From Biscogniauxia marginata (lineage: Eukaryota > Ascomycota > Sordariomycetes > Xylariales > Xylariaceae), in the NCBI GenBank assembly GCA_022695795.1, contig MU404089.1, positions 186,001 to 250,000 of the forward strand: DNA of 64,000 nucleotides, given 5' to 3'. The notes below the pieces were generated by a model, which saw only the letters and a program-made list of their open reading frames with translations, was not told the origin of the DNA and did no database searches. A program made the position numbers and the translations under genes. Positions 1-10,426 of the stretch are shown one piece after another; the first letter of the stretch is position 1, and every line of letters starts with the position of its first letter.

Positions 1-343
1 GACGCTACCTATCTGGCGCTATTTCGGCCTCCTCCCTTCCTTTCCCCGGCAAGAGGCATTTATAGAACTAACAGCATGTCAGGCACCGTAGCGTCTCTCT
101 AGCCACCTTCAAGATGGAAGTCTATGAACGAGCTAGGGGCGAATAGGGGGTTCGACGAATATCCTGCTTAGGAAAGATTCATATATGATTAACTCCTTAT
201 TAAGCACACACTCGCACTCATCTATATGTCTATTCTAATGTCTACAAAATTTCCCCCGCGGGGTGCACATACCATTAAAAGCATGCTTCAGGGGTCAGCG
301 GGAAAAATGGTCTAGTTGCTCACTTGGCAGCCCTCTCGCTCCT
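1..343. other. Intergenic, left edge of window
   Basis: This stretch lies downstream of the minus-strand GH127 gene. I see no coding frame of interest and no repeat. It probably holds that gene's 3' untranslated region and terminator. Confidence 0.5.
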
Positions 344-3123
344 CTATCCCCTCAGAAGCCCAACTCTCATGTGCCCGTTGCCCCCGCGGTTGGCGCGGAG
401 ATAGTACGGGATGAAGTTGAGCTGCTGTCTCTTCCGCCTCTGCTCCTCCGTCGCCGCGGGAAAAACGCGAGTCTCTGGGCCGTGGCCGCGGCCAGAACCG
501 ACGACCGGGGGGTTTCGGATCCAGCCGTCGGCGCGGAGCGCGACGTAGCGCTCGCCGTGCCCGCCATGCCCGCCGATGACCTGCTCGCTCTCCGTCACGG
601 CGGCGGCGTCGTCGGCGGAGATCCCGACGTCCCGGAAGTGGTCCGCCTCCCAGTCGTTGTCGAAGTCCTCGACGCAGTAGATCAGGGGCCCGCGCGCGAG
701 GGCGAGCGTGTGCTGGTTTGTGTACGGGTGCGGCGCGACGAAGCGGGGTTTGAAGCCGTGGATCTGGATCGTGAAGGAGGGGTGGGCCGCGGTGTAGGAC
801 GGCGGGAGGGTCAGGTAGCCCTTCGCTATCGCTGTTGGGGATGCGGTGGCGGGGGTGAGCTAGGGATTGGGAAGGCTTGTTAGTAACAACGGGCTACACA
901 GATAATCGATGCTGTAGCATCGCGAAGTAGTTGATTCTATGTGGGGAGACGAAACGTACCGTGAACTGGTTGTCTGCCCAGACGGGGATTCGTAACCGAA
1001 TAGTCGTGTTCGCAGTCGGCGATGCTTGGAGTTCAAAGCTTACGCCCCCTTCCCACGGCCAATTGGACTTTTGCTCCAAGACGACTGGCTTGTCGCCAGC
1101 TTGGAATTCGACCTTGGCATTGGTGTAGAGATGGACGTTGATGAAGACATCGTTTTCGTCACCACCATAATCCCAGAGGTATCCTCCTATGCTTCCGAAA
1201 AGTCGTGTTACGTTTGGGGGGCAACAGGAAGTGGCAAACCATTCCTCACGGATGCTCTTCTGTGACTCGGAGCTTGCTAATTGGTTTACATATGTGAAAG
1301 CATTCCCCTTTTTTTGCGTTGAGAATTAGTAATCGTGAGTTAGGTAAAAGGGGGCTTGAAAGTTGCCAGGGGGACTAGGTAGATAGTTTTAGCTGACCTC
1401 AAGACTCACTGATATATTTGTTAGCAATAATTTTTCCGTTATGAAATAACGTGGGGGCAAATAGCTCATGCTCGAGCCGTTGAATTGACTTACTAGCCGT
1501 CATGATATTGTTATACAGACATAACTCCATAATATCAGAATACTTCGAATCCAAATCAAGATGTAAGAGCCGCTCCGCCAGCATCACAACAGCAATCGAA
1601 GCGCACGTTTCATTGTAGCAGCCACCTTCGTCCGAGCCCTGTGGTAAGAAGTAGTCGATGCCGAACCCTTCCCACTGCCACATCGAGCCGACGCCTCCGG
1701 TGAGGTACATCTTCTTGTCGACCATATTGTTCCAGAGCCCGCGGAGAGTATCGAAGTACTTGGACTTGGCCTCGAACGGCCTCAAGCCTAGCTCGTCGTG
1801 ACACAGCAGATCTGCAACTCCCGTGTAAAGATACAGGCCTCTCACGGCATGACCTTCGATTGATTTCTGCTCTAGAATTGGCAAGTGTGCCTGGTTATAC
1901 CAGTTGCTTGTGTGCATGGGGTAGCTGTCGGAACGTTTCCAGGGACTGTCGCCCCTTTGCTGTCGCTCCCAGTCGTAATACAGCACTAGCAAATCAGTAA
2001 GTAAGACTATATTTCTGGGACAGGTTTGAGTATATAAATGGCTCCATATTGGTTAAATAGGGCTCAAACGTGAAAACTGGGGATTAGAATGACGAAGGAC
2101 CACCTTCTTATGATTGAATTACTTACTGCCGTCTTGACCTTTCGGTTGCCCTCGCTCCTCGATGAAGTACTTTGCGAGATCATAAGCATACTGGTTTCCA
2201 GTAGCAGTGTAAAGACGGAGAAGAGCAAGTTCGATCTCTGGGTGTCCCGGATACCCGTGTCGCTGATCCTTCCCCGGACCGAAGGTTGAATGTATCAGTT
2301 TGACATACTTCTGGATCGGCTCCAGGAGAAGGTCGTTCTTGTAGTAGTTCTTGTGCGCCACTAAAACACGTTGTCGAGTCAGTTTGTACTGTCAACCTAT
2401 ATGTACAGAGCTGTGGGAATTCCTGGAGAAGGACACGGCTCGGGCGTGGGTCCGCCCCTACAACGGAGTCCTAAGCCCCAGAACAACCCGAGAAAGATGC
2501 CTAGTTATTTCTAGAAAATTTACTCACACGCAGCTTCGATCAGGTGCCCGGCGTTGTATCTGCCAGCTCAAGTCAGTGCTTAACGAATAGATGACACGGT
2601 GACCCAGATCCATTCTCCAGGTACCGAAGCTTGCACCGAACGGAAAAGGGAGAACTTACAACTCATGCTGATCCCTCAAATTCGACCACCTCTTCCCGGG
2701 CTCGAGGACGGTAAAATACACGTTAAGATAGCCATCGCTCTGCTGGGCGCCCCTGATCATATCCGTGAGCTCGCGAACCGCAGCATCGATCTCTTCATCC
2801 CCCCTTTCCACTTCTCCTCCTCCTTCTTCTCCCTCCGCCGCCGCCGCCGCCGCCGCCGCCGAAGCAAGAAAGTAGCAGGCGCCCTCGATCCACTTGGCCA
2901 CGTCGCTGTCCCAGTAGACGGCCGGCGGTGCGGGCCAGTGCGAGCGCAGGAACTCGTCGTAGACGGGCTGCCACTTGAGGTTGAAGCAGTAGTACTGGCC
3001 GGAACGCTTCATGCGCCCCAGCTGCGCCTTGACGGTCGTGCGGCCGATGGTTTCGCGCCGCGAGCGCAGCACCGAGGGCCCCGGGAAGGAGGTCTGCGTG
3101 AAGAGCGTCTGCGGGTGCGACAT
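344..3123 (-). CDS. GH127 family beta-L-arabinofuranosidase (DUF1680), seven exons
   Basis: Predicted glycoside hydrolase family 127 enzyme, a family that releases terminal beta-L-arabinofuranose from arabinosides. Exons on the minus strand are 3123-2660, 2559-2528, 2360-2127, 1985-1494, 1408-1398, 1307-960 and 859-344. They total 2097 nt (698 aa) with every phase closing. The family's zinc/nucleophile centre is visible: an E-T-C triad in YNETC near residues 369-371 and the pair in SCCPPN near residues 439-440, matching the Glu plus three Cys site known from bacterial GH127. Other family-like stretches are YNAGHLIEAA, GGVGS and, at the C terminus, NFIPYYLRANR. An 11-nt exon supplies MSLE before GNAFTYVNQ. 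The N-terminal half carries an alanine run followed by an acidic Glu/Gly segment, probably a surface insertion. I see no signal peptide, so a cytosolic location is inferred. Family assignment is firm; the exact sugar substrate is not. Confidence 0.88.
1398..1408 (-). other. 11-nt microexon of the GH127 gene
   Basis: The preceding exon ends with a lone A before a GTAAGT donor. The microexon lies between an acceptor ending ATATCAG, with a GCTAAC branch-like site upstream, and a GTCAGC donor. Joined, it gives ATG AGT CTT GAG, read MSLE, and returns to phase 0 for the next exon (GGG AAT GCT). The resulting MSLEGNAFTYVN matches the family pattern MSLDGKxFTY, which would otherwise be missing. Confidence 0.75.
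2838..2865 (-). repeat. GCC trinucleotide run coding polyalanine
   Basis: A near-perfect run of GCC/CCG triplets inside exon 1 of the GH127 gene encodes eight or more alanines and is followed directly by a Glu/Gly-rich stretch. It is a likely site of length variation between strains. Confidence 0.8.
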
Positions 3124-5112
3124 TTCTCCTGTTGCTAACTAAGTAGCTTTTCTTTCTTCGCTTGGTTGGTCCTTAATTGTCTAGACTTTTCGAGGCTCGC
3201 TATGGTATATAAGATAAAATGGGCGTGTATGAAAAAAAAAAATGAAAAAAGATATAGATAGCTCTTAGATGATATCCGGCGGGGGGAGGCGACAGAGTAT
3301 GAAGAACACCTAATGACCCAATGGCTAATTGTAAATATCGATGGGAATTGCTATCCAATTATCTAACTCACACAGTCGATTCGTCCGTATGAAATGACAG
3401 GAAAATTATATTGGCAGGCGATCTAATCCGACCTTGAGACTATACGTAGGAAGTCTTATAAGGCGAGCAGGTACATGTACTCCGTAGAGAACCTAGCTAC
3501 TAGTTACTAGAGAGTTTAGGACACCGCTAATTTCCTAGCGAAACTATACACGTAGTAGGGGTACACCACACTAGTTCCCATGCATGTAAGCACGAGTTGG
3601 CATTCAATTTCTGGTCACGATTCTTTTCTTCTTCTTCTTTGTTCTCCTTTCTGCTGTGCTACGTTATAATATTGCTACCTGCACGCTGCTGCTATGTGTT
3701 GTCTGTTTTGAGGTGCATGCCAAGTGTTGCTGCGATAGTCCTCCGACTGAGTGGACGTTCCCCGGTTATTCTTATCTAATAACCTCCCATGAGCTTGGTT
3801 GCACTCGGCATAGCGCTCTCATGTGATTGAGATATATGTACGGCCTGAACATCACCTATAAGCCTAGCGGTCAGAGATTCCTTACGGGATAGTGTCTCAT
3901 AACAAGCTTTGGAACTAACTAATTAAGCTGACGATTGTTGGCACGATGGATTTATTCAAGCTATTGATACTCAACATATAGTCCCCCCTATCTTGCCACT
4001 CAGAACCCCCCTTATTAGTTATTAAAAACGCTTAACCAGGCAAATGCACCAAAATTGAGTTCGCCAATGATTAATTTGTCCCTCTGGTTCACCTGACTAG
4101 ATAATTTGGGAGACTAGCTATATTACCAAACTGTACATACCTACATACATACAAAACAACGAAGCCGTATCCCCGGCTTTCTCTCCCACGCATGCCACGA
4201 TGACCCCCCGACCGACGCCGGCCTTGATTCTCAATATACATACCCAACCCCAACCGGTCTGTGTAGGAACGCACCCGATAGGTCGTCCACTTCAATCTCT
4301 AGTTGGATATAGTAATGTAACAATACATTTCCATGCAAATCATCTGTGGTAAGATTTTCAACAATATCCCCCTATCCCTAGTAGCAAGACAATCTACCAG
4401 GGAGTCGCACATAGACCGAGCCCGGGAGCGCTTTTCCTAGGTAGCTGGCATCGCCGATAATCGCATCGCATCGCATCATTTTCAGGACCTGCTTCTTGGT
4501 ATTTTATAAGAGACTAGAACCGGTGGTTAGGTTAGAAGAGCCGAGAGCGCTCCCACCGGGTTAAGTCCGTGTATGGTTAACCTCGATGACCCTCTATATA
4601 TATACAAACGGGCCAATAAGGGGGGGGGGAACCCCTCCGCAGAAAACTTTACTACAGCATAAAATTCAATGCTTATAGTACCTTGGGGCGGGGGTGGAAA
4701 ATGACTATTAGGGTATCACGAGAAAAAAAAAAGGGAGGGATCTTAAAAAAGGGGGGGACCCGAGGCGTCATAGGTATCGTGTTGCTGGTGGTAGGAGTGC
4801 GCGCAGATACCAAGACAAGGCGCGTACTTCGTTTATTTCCATACAAATATTATGACAAGGTGAAGGCAGAGGGATCCGTTAATCATTAACGAAAAACCTC
4901 CCTCCCCCGACCAAAAAAAACCTCAGCAAACGCCGCCGCAGCGCAGTTACCAGACTTAAGAGCGCATATTCCCTCCTCCCCTTCCCTCGGGTTTCAACTC
5001 CCATCAATTAAACGTGTATGTGTGTGCGTGTGCCCCGTACTCTCCTTTAACGATCGTACCCAGAGGGGAGGGGTTGGTTTTCTCCTGTGGACGAGAGCCG
5101 GCCCAAGTCCAT
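3124..5112. other. Intergenic, about 2 kb, no gene seen
   Basis: This stretch separates the start of the GH127 gene from the end of the Not3/5 gene. It contains homopolymer runs (A near 3231-3240, G near 4621-4629) and only short open frames without family resemblance. It should hold the GH127 promoter and the Not3/5 3' region. Confidence 0.5.
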
Positions 5113-7326
5113 TTATACATCGTCCTCTAGGAATCGGTAAGCAAACTTGAAGTCGGCTTTCCTACGGTTCATCCTGAAATCTTGTTAGTTCTACCAGTAG
5201 TGTATACACAAGGAATGACCAAACGCGGGGTTGAAAATTCTCTTATAATAAAGAGCAGAGAGGAAAACCACACAAACCGCTCGAAACGAAAAAAAAAAAA
5301 GAAAGAAAGAAAGAAACCTACCAAGTAGACTCGTAATCGAAAAAGCGGTAGGTACCCTGCTCGAACTCCTCGGTAATGTTCTTAGGCTCCTCGTGCCGCT
5401 GAAACCACGTCTGATACTGCTTGTGAAAACGCCAGCTTTGATCCTTCAATGCCTTGGCGGCTAGATACTGCTGATAGGTACCCTGCTTGTAGTAGAATAC
5501 GTAAAAGAGCGTGTCTGGCTCGATCCGAGAGTACAACCGAGGGTCGTCGAAGATCGGTAATGGCTCTTGCGGGTATCCGGAGGCTGAGGGATACCGCACG
5601 TCGGGGCGGTAAGTTCTCGGTGGCTCCGAGTCGAAGGTATCTAGCACATTTATATTTGCCTGAGACGCCGCCATCATCCGTAGATGCGATGGCGAGTTCG
5701 CCGTGGTTGAGCGCTTCTTCGTCACCTCGTAAGACTCTACCAGGTCTTGCAAGGCAGAAGGAAGATGATATATTGATTCCTCTTCCCTTTCCTCCTCAAT
5801 GGTCTTGACACCATTTGAGATGCCATTGGCATGAGGCGCTAGCAAGAATAATTAGCACGCGGCGTAATCGACTACTACTGTACGCACGATTACCTTTCGA
5901 CGATTCAGACGGCTCTGCGACAGCAGGAGCTTTGCTACTTCCTTTCTTGTCTGCCTTCTTGGACGTACTTGGTCCGCTCAAACCCTGTTCTGTAGACCTG
6001 GGCTCCACTGCGGTATATGGGACTGATAGGGTTCCCGGTTTTGGTGACGGTGCAGGCTGTATAGATAACGTGCTCGGTGAATTCGCCGCACTTGTCTTCA
6101 TTGGCGCGGCCGGTGGTAGGGGTGAGATGCCTACAGGCGTGGATATCGGGTGAGATCCGGGCGGCGGTGGTAGTGGCGCGATGCCTACGTTGTTCTTGTC
6201 GCTTGCTGCCGCTGCCGCTGCCGCTGAGGCATACTTGAGACCCTCTCCGGCTGGCCGCGGCGGTAACGACGCGGGTTTCATGCTAGAGCCAGAGGTGCTA
6301 CCATTGGTTACATTCGCTAGAGGATTATGCAATGTTGCCAGCGTGGGCAGAGGCGACTTGAGCTGCGCCGCCGAAGACCTTCGTCCAGCCGCAGCCGCAG
6401 TCGCAGCCTCGACGGCGCTGCGCGACTTTGCGGGTAGGCTACTAGGCCGTGGTTCTGCATCTACAGCATCCTCCTGTATTGACTGGGTATCCTGTGACGA
6501 CACCCGGTCGTTTTCTAGGTTCATGCCGAAGACATCCTCCTCTTCTTGAAGGTCGAGGTCGTCGTAGAGGCCCTCGTCCTCGATGAAATCGTCATTCATG
6601 CCATCGGTGACGTAGAATCGGATGCTCTCTTCGATATCGTTGACTTGTTCCGTGTCGACGCCGCCGTTCTCCAAAGACCGTCGGATAAGCTCCAGTTTTC
6701 CTTGATGCCATTTATGCCGTTCGATTATTTGTTCGATGGCCGCTATTCGATCCGCCTTGGCCGCCTGGCTCTTGCCCTTCTTCATTGTGACCTGTATCGA
6801 CTCGCTCTCGGCCTCTAGGGTCTCGATCTGCTGCTCCAATTCGTCCACCATGCTGCTGAGGAACTCGCTGGCTTCCAATTTGGCTTGCTCCTTCGGGTCG
6901 AGCTTCGCGGCTGCCGACAGGCCCTCTTTCGAGTAAGCCTTGGTCTTCATAGCCTTCTCCACGGCCTTGAACCGTTCCATTTGCTAGAGGGAAGAAGATA
7001 AGATGTGTCAGCGATTGCTATGGTAGGAAGCCCCACTACGGCTCCCGTCGCCCTCTGGTAGTATCACGAACCGTCTCGATCAGCTTCCGATGGTCTAGCA
7101 ACGGAGCCTTGTCCTTGATGTCGTTGCTGGCAGCCCATGTTTTAATCTGGTCGCGCAACCGTTGGAGCTTCTTGATTTCGCGCTTGAGATTGTCTTCGAG
7201 CTTCTCCTTCTGTGCGGGGTTATTTGATTGTTCGATCTTCTCGTAGATGTTGTCGAACTCGGCCACCCCTTCGCCGACCTTCTTGAAGCACTTGTCTATT
7301 TCCTGCTGCAGTTTTCGGGCCGCCAT
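5113..7326 (-). CDS. CCR4-NOT transcription complex subunit Not3/Not5
   Basis: Subunit of the CCR4-NOT complex, which deadenylates mRNA and regulates transcription and mRNA decay. Exons are 7326-7072, 6983-5894, 5838-5322 and 5173-5113 (1923 nt, 640 aa). The N terminus ([20 protein letters not shown], then MERFKAVEK...TKAYSKEGL) is the conserved coiled-coil Not3 domain, roughly residues 1-235. A low-complexity Pro/Ser/Ala linker follows. The C terminus ([15 protein letters not shown], then [19 protein letters not shown]) is the NOT2/3/5 (NOT-box) domain. The last exon, only 61 nt, completes that box across a TG|G split codon. Intron 1 appears to use an atypical GTTCGT donor, chosen because it alone restores LIETQMERF. 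The gene is head-to-head with the D-aminoacyl-tRNA deacylase gene. Confidence 0.93.
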
Positions 7327-8345
7327 TGTGCTGTGCTGTGCCCAGGAATGACCTGAGTGGTTTCGTGGACGATGGGGTATATGGTGTCTCGAGGAGGGTA
7401 GGGTTCAATTTCGGATGGCGCACCAATGGCAGGTGATGACGGTGTTGGGGGCGGAGTGAGTTTCTAAGGTGATATATCAGTCGAGGTTGGTGCGAGACGG
7501 TCTGCAGGTCAAGACCAGATGGCGCAACCTATTTTGCAGTCGTCAGTGGTCGGGGAATTAAGTAGATTGTAGAAGGGAAGAGAGAGAAAAGAAGCAGGAC
7601 GTTGGCCAACAGCTCCTCTTCGTTCGCACCCTTTTTTTTTCTACTTTAGTTGTACTGTAAAAAGGGGCTGTGCAAGTGATGCTCAGAAAGACTGTTGTTT
7701 GCTCGGCTGAAGGAAAATGTTAGGTGGTTTGGTTGCATCAGCTGCAGCAGGCTGAATCTAGGTAAGAGGTAAGGCAGACCTGGCAGGGCAGGGTGAACGA
7801 GAGATGCAGCTAGCTAATCATGAGCTTGGATTGAATTCTGGCGGATTCCGTATGTACCACGGGCCCGCACAGCGTTACCCGTCAGCAGGTACATTCTCGG
7901 GTCATCTGATAAAGTGCCTTCACCACCCGCAGCCGAACTGACTCAGTTCTACGAGAGGAAACAGGATGCAAAATAAATGATCATGTTGTATGGATTTTTT
8001 ATTTCCTAATTTACATTTTATCTCCCACCACGACCTCCATCCTGCCAGTTTGAAGCCTTCGATCTGCCATCCACGGCTACCAGATCTTGCTGCATGGGTA
8101 CATGTAAACTAGGTAGTAGGTACATACTTTAGCCCTTAAACACACTCTGAATCACGGAAGCGCGCCTTTCCACCCCAGCTGGCTGCCAGGTGCCCCGATT
8201 AGATCCCAAACTACCTACCTAGGTAGGTACCTAGGTATAAGTATGTAGCGTCCATTCACCTATTTGAATTATATTTATTCCATGTCGCTAAAAATCATGT
8301 AACGTCATAGGTTCATTCTATACAGCCCTTAATCTCAAAGTCAAG
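7327..8345. other. Divergent promoter region between Not3/5 and DTD
   Basis: About 1 kb between two start codons on opposite strands, so it must hold both promoters. It contains the palindrome ACCTACCTAGGTAGGT at 8213-8228 and pyrimidine tracts. No open frame resembles a known protein. Confidence 0.6.
8213..8228. repeat. Perfect 16-bp palindrome of TAGGTA type
   Basis: The sequence reads ACCTACCTAGGTAGGT, a perfect palindrome, and is followed at once by a further ACCTAGGTAT. Similar words recur in many intergenic stretches of this window. Confidence 0.8.
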
Positions 8346-9131
8346 ATGAAAGGTTAGTCTGCAATTATATCCCTCCCCCCTTCTCCCCACACTTGGCCTC
8401 TTTATTCATACCTATCTCCCCTCGTACAGCTATCCTGCAGCGTGTCCTGTCTGCCTCCGTGACGGTGGAAAAGGAAGTCGTGTCCTCCATAGGCAAAGGT
8501 GTTCTCGTCTTTGCCGCAGTGGCCCCGGGGGACACGGAAAAAGAGGCCGATTCTCTAGCGGCCAAGGTGCTCAAGATGAAAATGTGGGATGACGATTATG
8601 GAAATAGAGTACGGGTTTTGCCTTTTCTTGCTATCTGCCTGCACCACGTGTATGCTGTCAATTCTAACCTATCTTCGCTCTTATAAAGTGGAAAAAAAAC
8701 GTGCAGGATATTGGTGGAGAGGTCCTTTGTGGTATGCCTCGCCCGACTTCTCCTTTTAGATCCTACCATGTTTTCTTCCCCATTCACCGTCGTCTAATAA
8801 TCACTCCAGTCTCCCAGTTTACCCTCTTGGCTTCCACGAAGAAAGGCAGTAAGCCCGACTTCCATGGTGCGGCTAACCCAGAGGAGGCCAAGAGACTGTA
8901 CCATCATTTCTTCCAGAAGGTCCAACAAGGTTACGTTGCCGAGAAGGTGAAAAACGGGGTATTCCAAGCTAAGATGCAAGTTGCCCTAGTAAATGATGGA
9001 CCTGTACGATCTTTGTGATTCCTTTCGCTATCCGACACTGAAGCAAAGGATTAACATTGCTCTAGGTCACATTGGAACTGAGTGCTGGACAGAATGCTCC
9101 GACTACCGTACCACCAGCATCAAGCTCATGA
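8346..9131 (+). CDS. DTD1: D-aminoacyl-tRNA deacylase (DTD1 family)
   Basis: Homodimeric cytosolic enzyme that hydrolyses D-amino acids (and glycine) mischarged on tRNA, keeping translation homochiral. Exons are 8346-8352, 8430-8608, 8689-8731, 8810-9003 and 9066-9131 (163 codons including stop). The first exon is only 7 nt (ATG AAA G), and joining gives the typical start MKAILQRVLSASVTV. Both signature motifs are present: SQFTL after the third intron, and NDGPVTL, the Gly-cis-Pro proofreading motif, which is split by the last intron between P and V. GKGVLVFAAVAPGDTEKEAD and DIGGEVLCV are also family-typical. The length is usual for the family. Upstream start codons in the divergent promoter have no support. 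Confidence 0.93.
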
Positions 9132-9556
9132 AGGGTAACATATGGTTCAACATGGTATTACCAATATATATATGTATGACTTCCTACACCCGACATATTC
9201 GGCCAGGATGTGATGCCCTCATGGCTGAAACTAATTAAATAGACCACTAGACCACTAGATGATATAGAGAGGGTATCGATAGACAGTTATTGAGATGCCC
9301 ATGCAGCACGAGAGGAAAACCTGAAAAAAAGCCACCCAGGTCCAGTCCTCAGACAAGAAATTAATCCTATGCATGAAATGCTTCAAACTCCACATAATAA
9401 CCAGCGAACCTAAGACAGGTGGATTGTCGAGAGAAGGTGCTGCGTCATAATCAGTTATATCCGACCTTTGGGTATCACTATCCGTCCTTGCCGTCCTTCC
9501 CACGTTCCACGCGCAGCGACTCTGTCTGAAAATACAGCGGTAAGGTTGGTGGTTAG
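9132..9556. other. Convergent 3' region between DTD and the Yippee gene
   Basis: This short intergenic stretch between two converging genes presumably holds both 3' untranslated regions. I see no gene in it. Confidence 0.5.
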
Positions 9557-10426
9557 TTATGAATTGGCGGTTGGCTTCGGTCGCCGATTGACCTTCCGGC
9601 TACGTCGCTTAGCGACAACTTCAGCGTCCCACATGCCGGCGAAGAGGTCTTCGCATTCGTCTTCGTCATCAGAGTCGAAGACTATAGGCTCGGCGTCATC
9701 GCCTCCGGGTGGGTTATTCTGCTCCACCTCGAGCTCGGGCATCTCGTCGACCGCGACGTCCTCCCAGCTCCTGAAGTCGATAACCCTCTGGGTCTCGAGG
9801 ATGAATTTGCCCACTTTGTACTTTTGCGATTCTTCCTTGGCATCCACATATTTCCAGCCTACCTTTGCATGACAGACAACACAGGTGATATCTGCAACGA
9901 CGTGGGAACCGGTTACGAGCAGGCGGGTCTCTGACTTTCCCACTTTAATATTGATCAAATCCGAACCCGTCGTCTTCTGCTGGCTCTCCAAGGCCGACAC
10001 CAAGTACGCCCGACCGTATCGACCAGTGAAGCCCTTGCTCACGATTTGGGAGCAGAAAGCAAAGTCTGTTCCACATGTAGAGCACCTAAGCGTGTCGGGC
10101 TGCGTCCGTGTGAGCTTCGTAGCATCGACAGGTTCGATGGATGCCCGGCGAAAGGTGTCTTTGGATAGGGAGAATCTGGACGTGAAGAGCGAAGGCGTTG
10201 GGGGGCTCTCGACCGAGCTCGACAACGTCGATTCGGTCGGGGAGTTGCTTAATGACGGGGCGTCATCATTTGTACGATTACCAGAGCTTGACCGCGAGCT
10301 TTGCCGTCGTCTATGAAATGGTCGAGTAAAGCTCGGAAGCAGGTAGATGGGAAACTTGGGGCCCGCATTCGTCGTCACAGGAGGCGGGGGTAGAGGTGGC
10401 ACCTCGTTCAACATCATCGACAACAT
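9557..10426 (-). CDS. Yippee-type zinc-binding protein
   Basis: Single-exon protein of about 289 aa with a Yippee/Mis18-like zinc domain in the middle. The two CxxC pairs are visible as LRCSTC (about residue 110) and ITCVVC (about residue 170). Between them are SKGFTGRYGRAYLV and GSHVVADITC, and after them GWKYVDAKEESQKYKVGKFILE, the classic Yippee core. The N terminus is rich in Pro, Arg and Ser, and the C terminus is acidic (DSDDEDECEDLF) then basic (AKRRSRKVNRRPK), possibly a nuclear targeting signal. The frame is open further upstream from a GTG, but the first ATG is at 10426; a cluster of Met codons makes the exact start uncertain by a few residues. Molecular function of fungal members is poorly defined; a role as a substrate adaptor or nuclear regulator is inference. 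Confidence 0.85.
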   Translation of the reverse strand: MLSMMLNEVPPLPPPPVTTNAGPKFPIYLLPSFTRPFHRRRQSSRSSSGNRTNDDAPSLSNSPTESTLSSSVESPPTPSLFTSRFSLSKDTFRRASIEPVDATKLTRTQPDTLRCSTCGTDFAFCSQIVSKGFTGRYGRAYLVSALESQQKTTGSDLINIKVGKSETRLLVTGSHVVADITCVVCHAKVGWKYVDAKEESQKYKVGKFILETQRVIDFRSWEDVAVDEMPELEVEQNNPPGGDDAEPIVFDSDDEDECEDLFAGMWDAEVVAKRRSRKVNRRPKPTANS

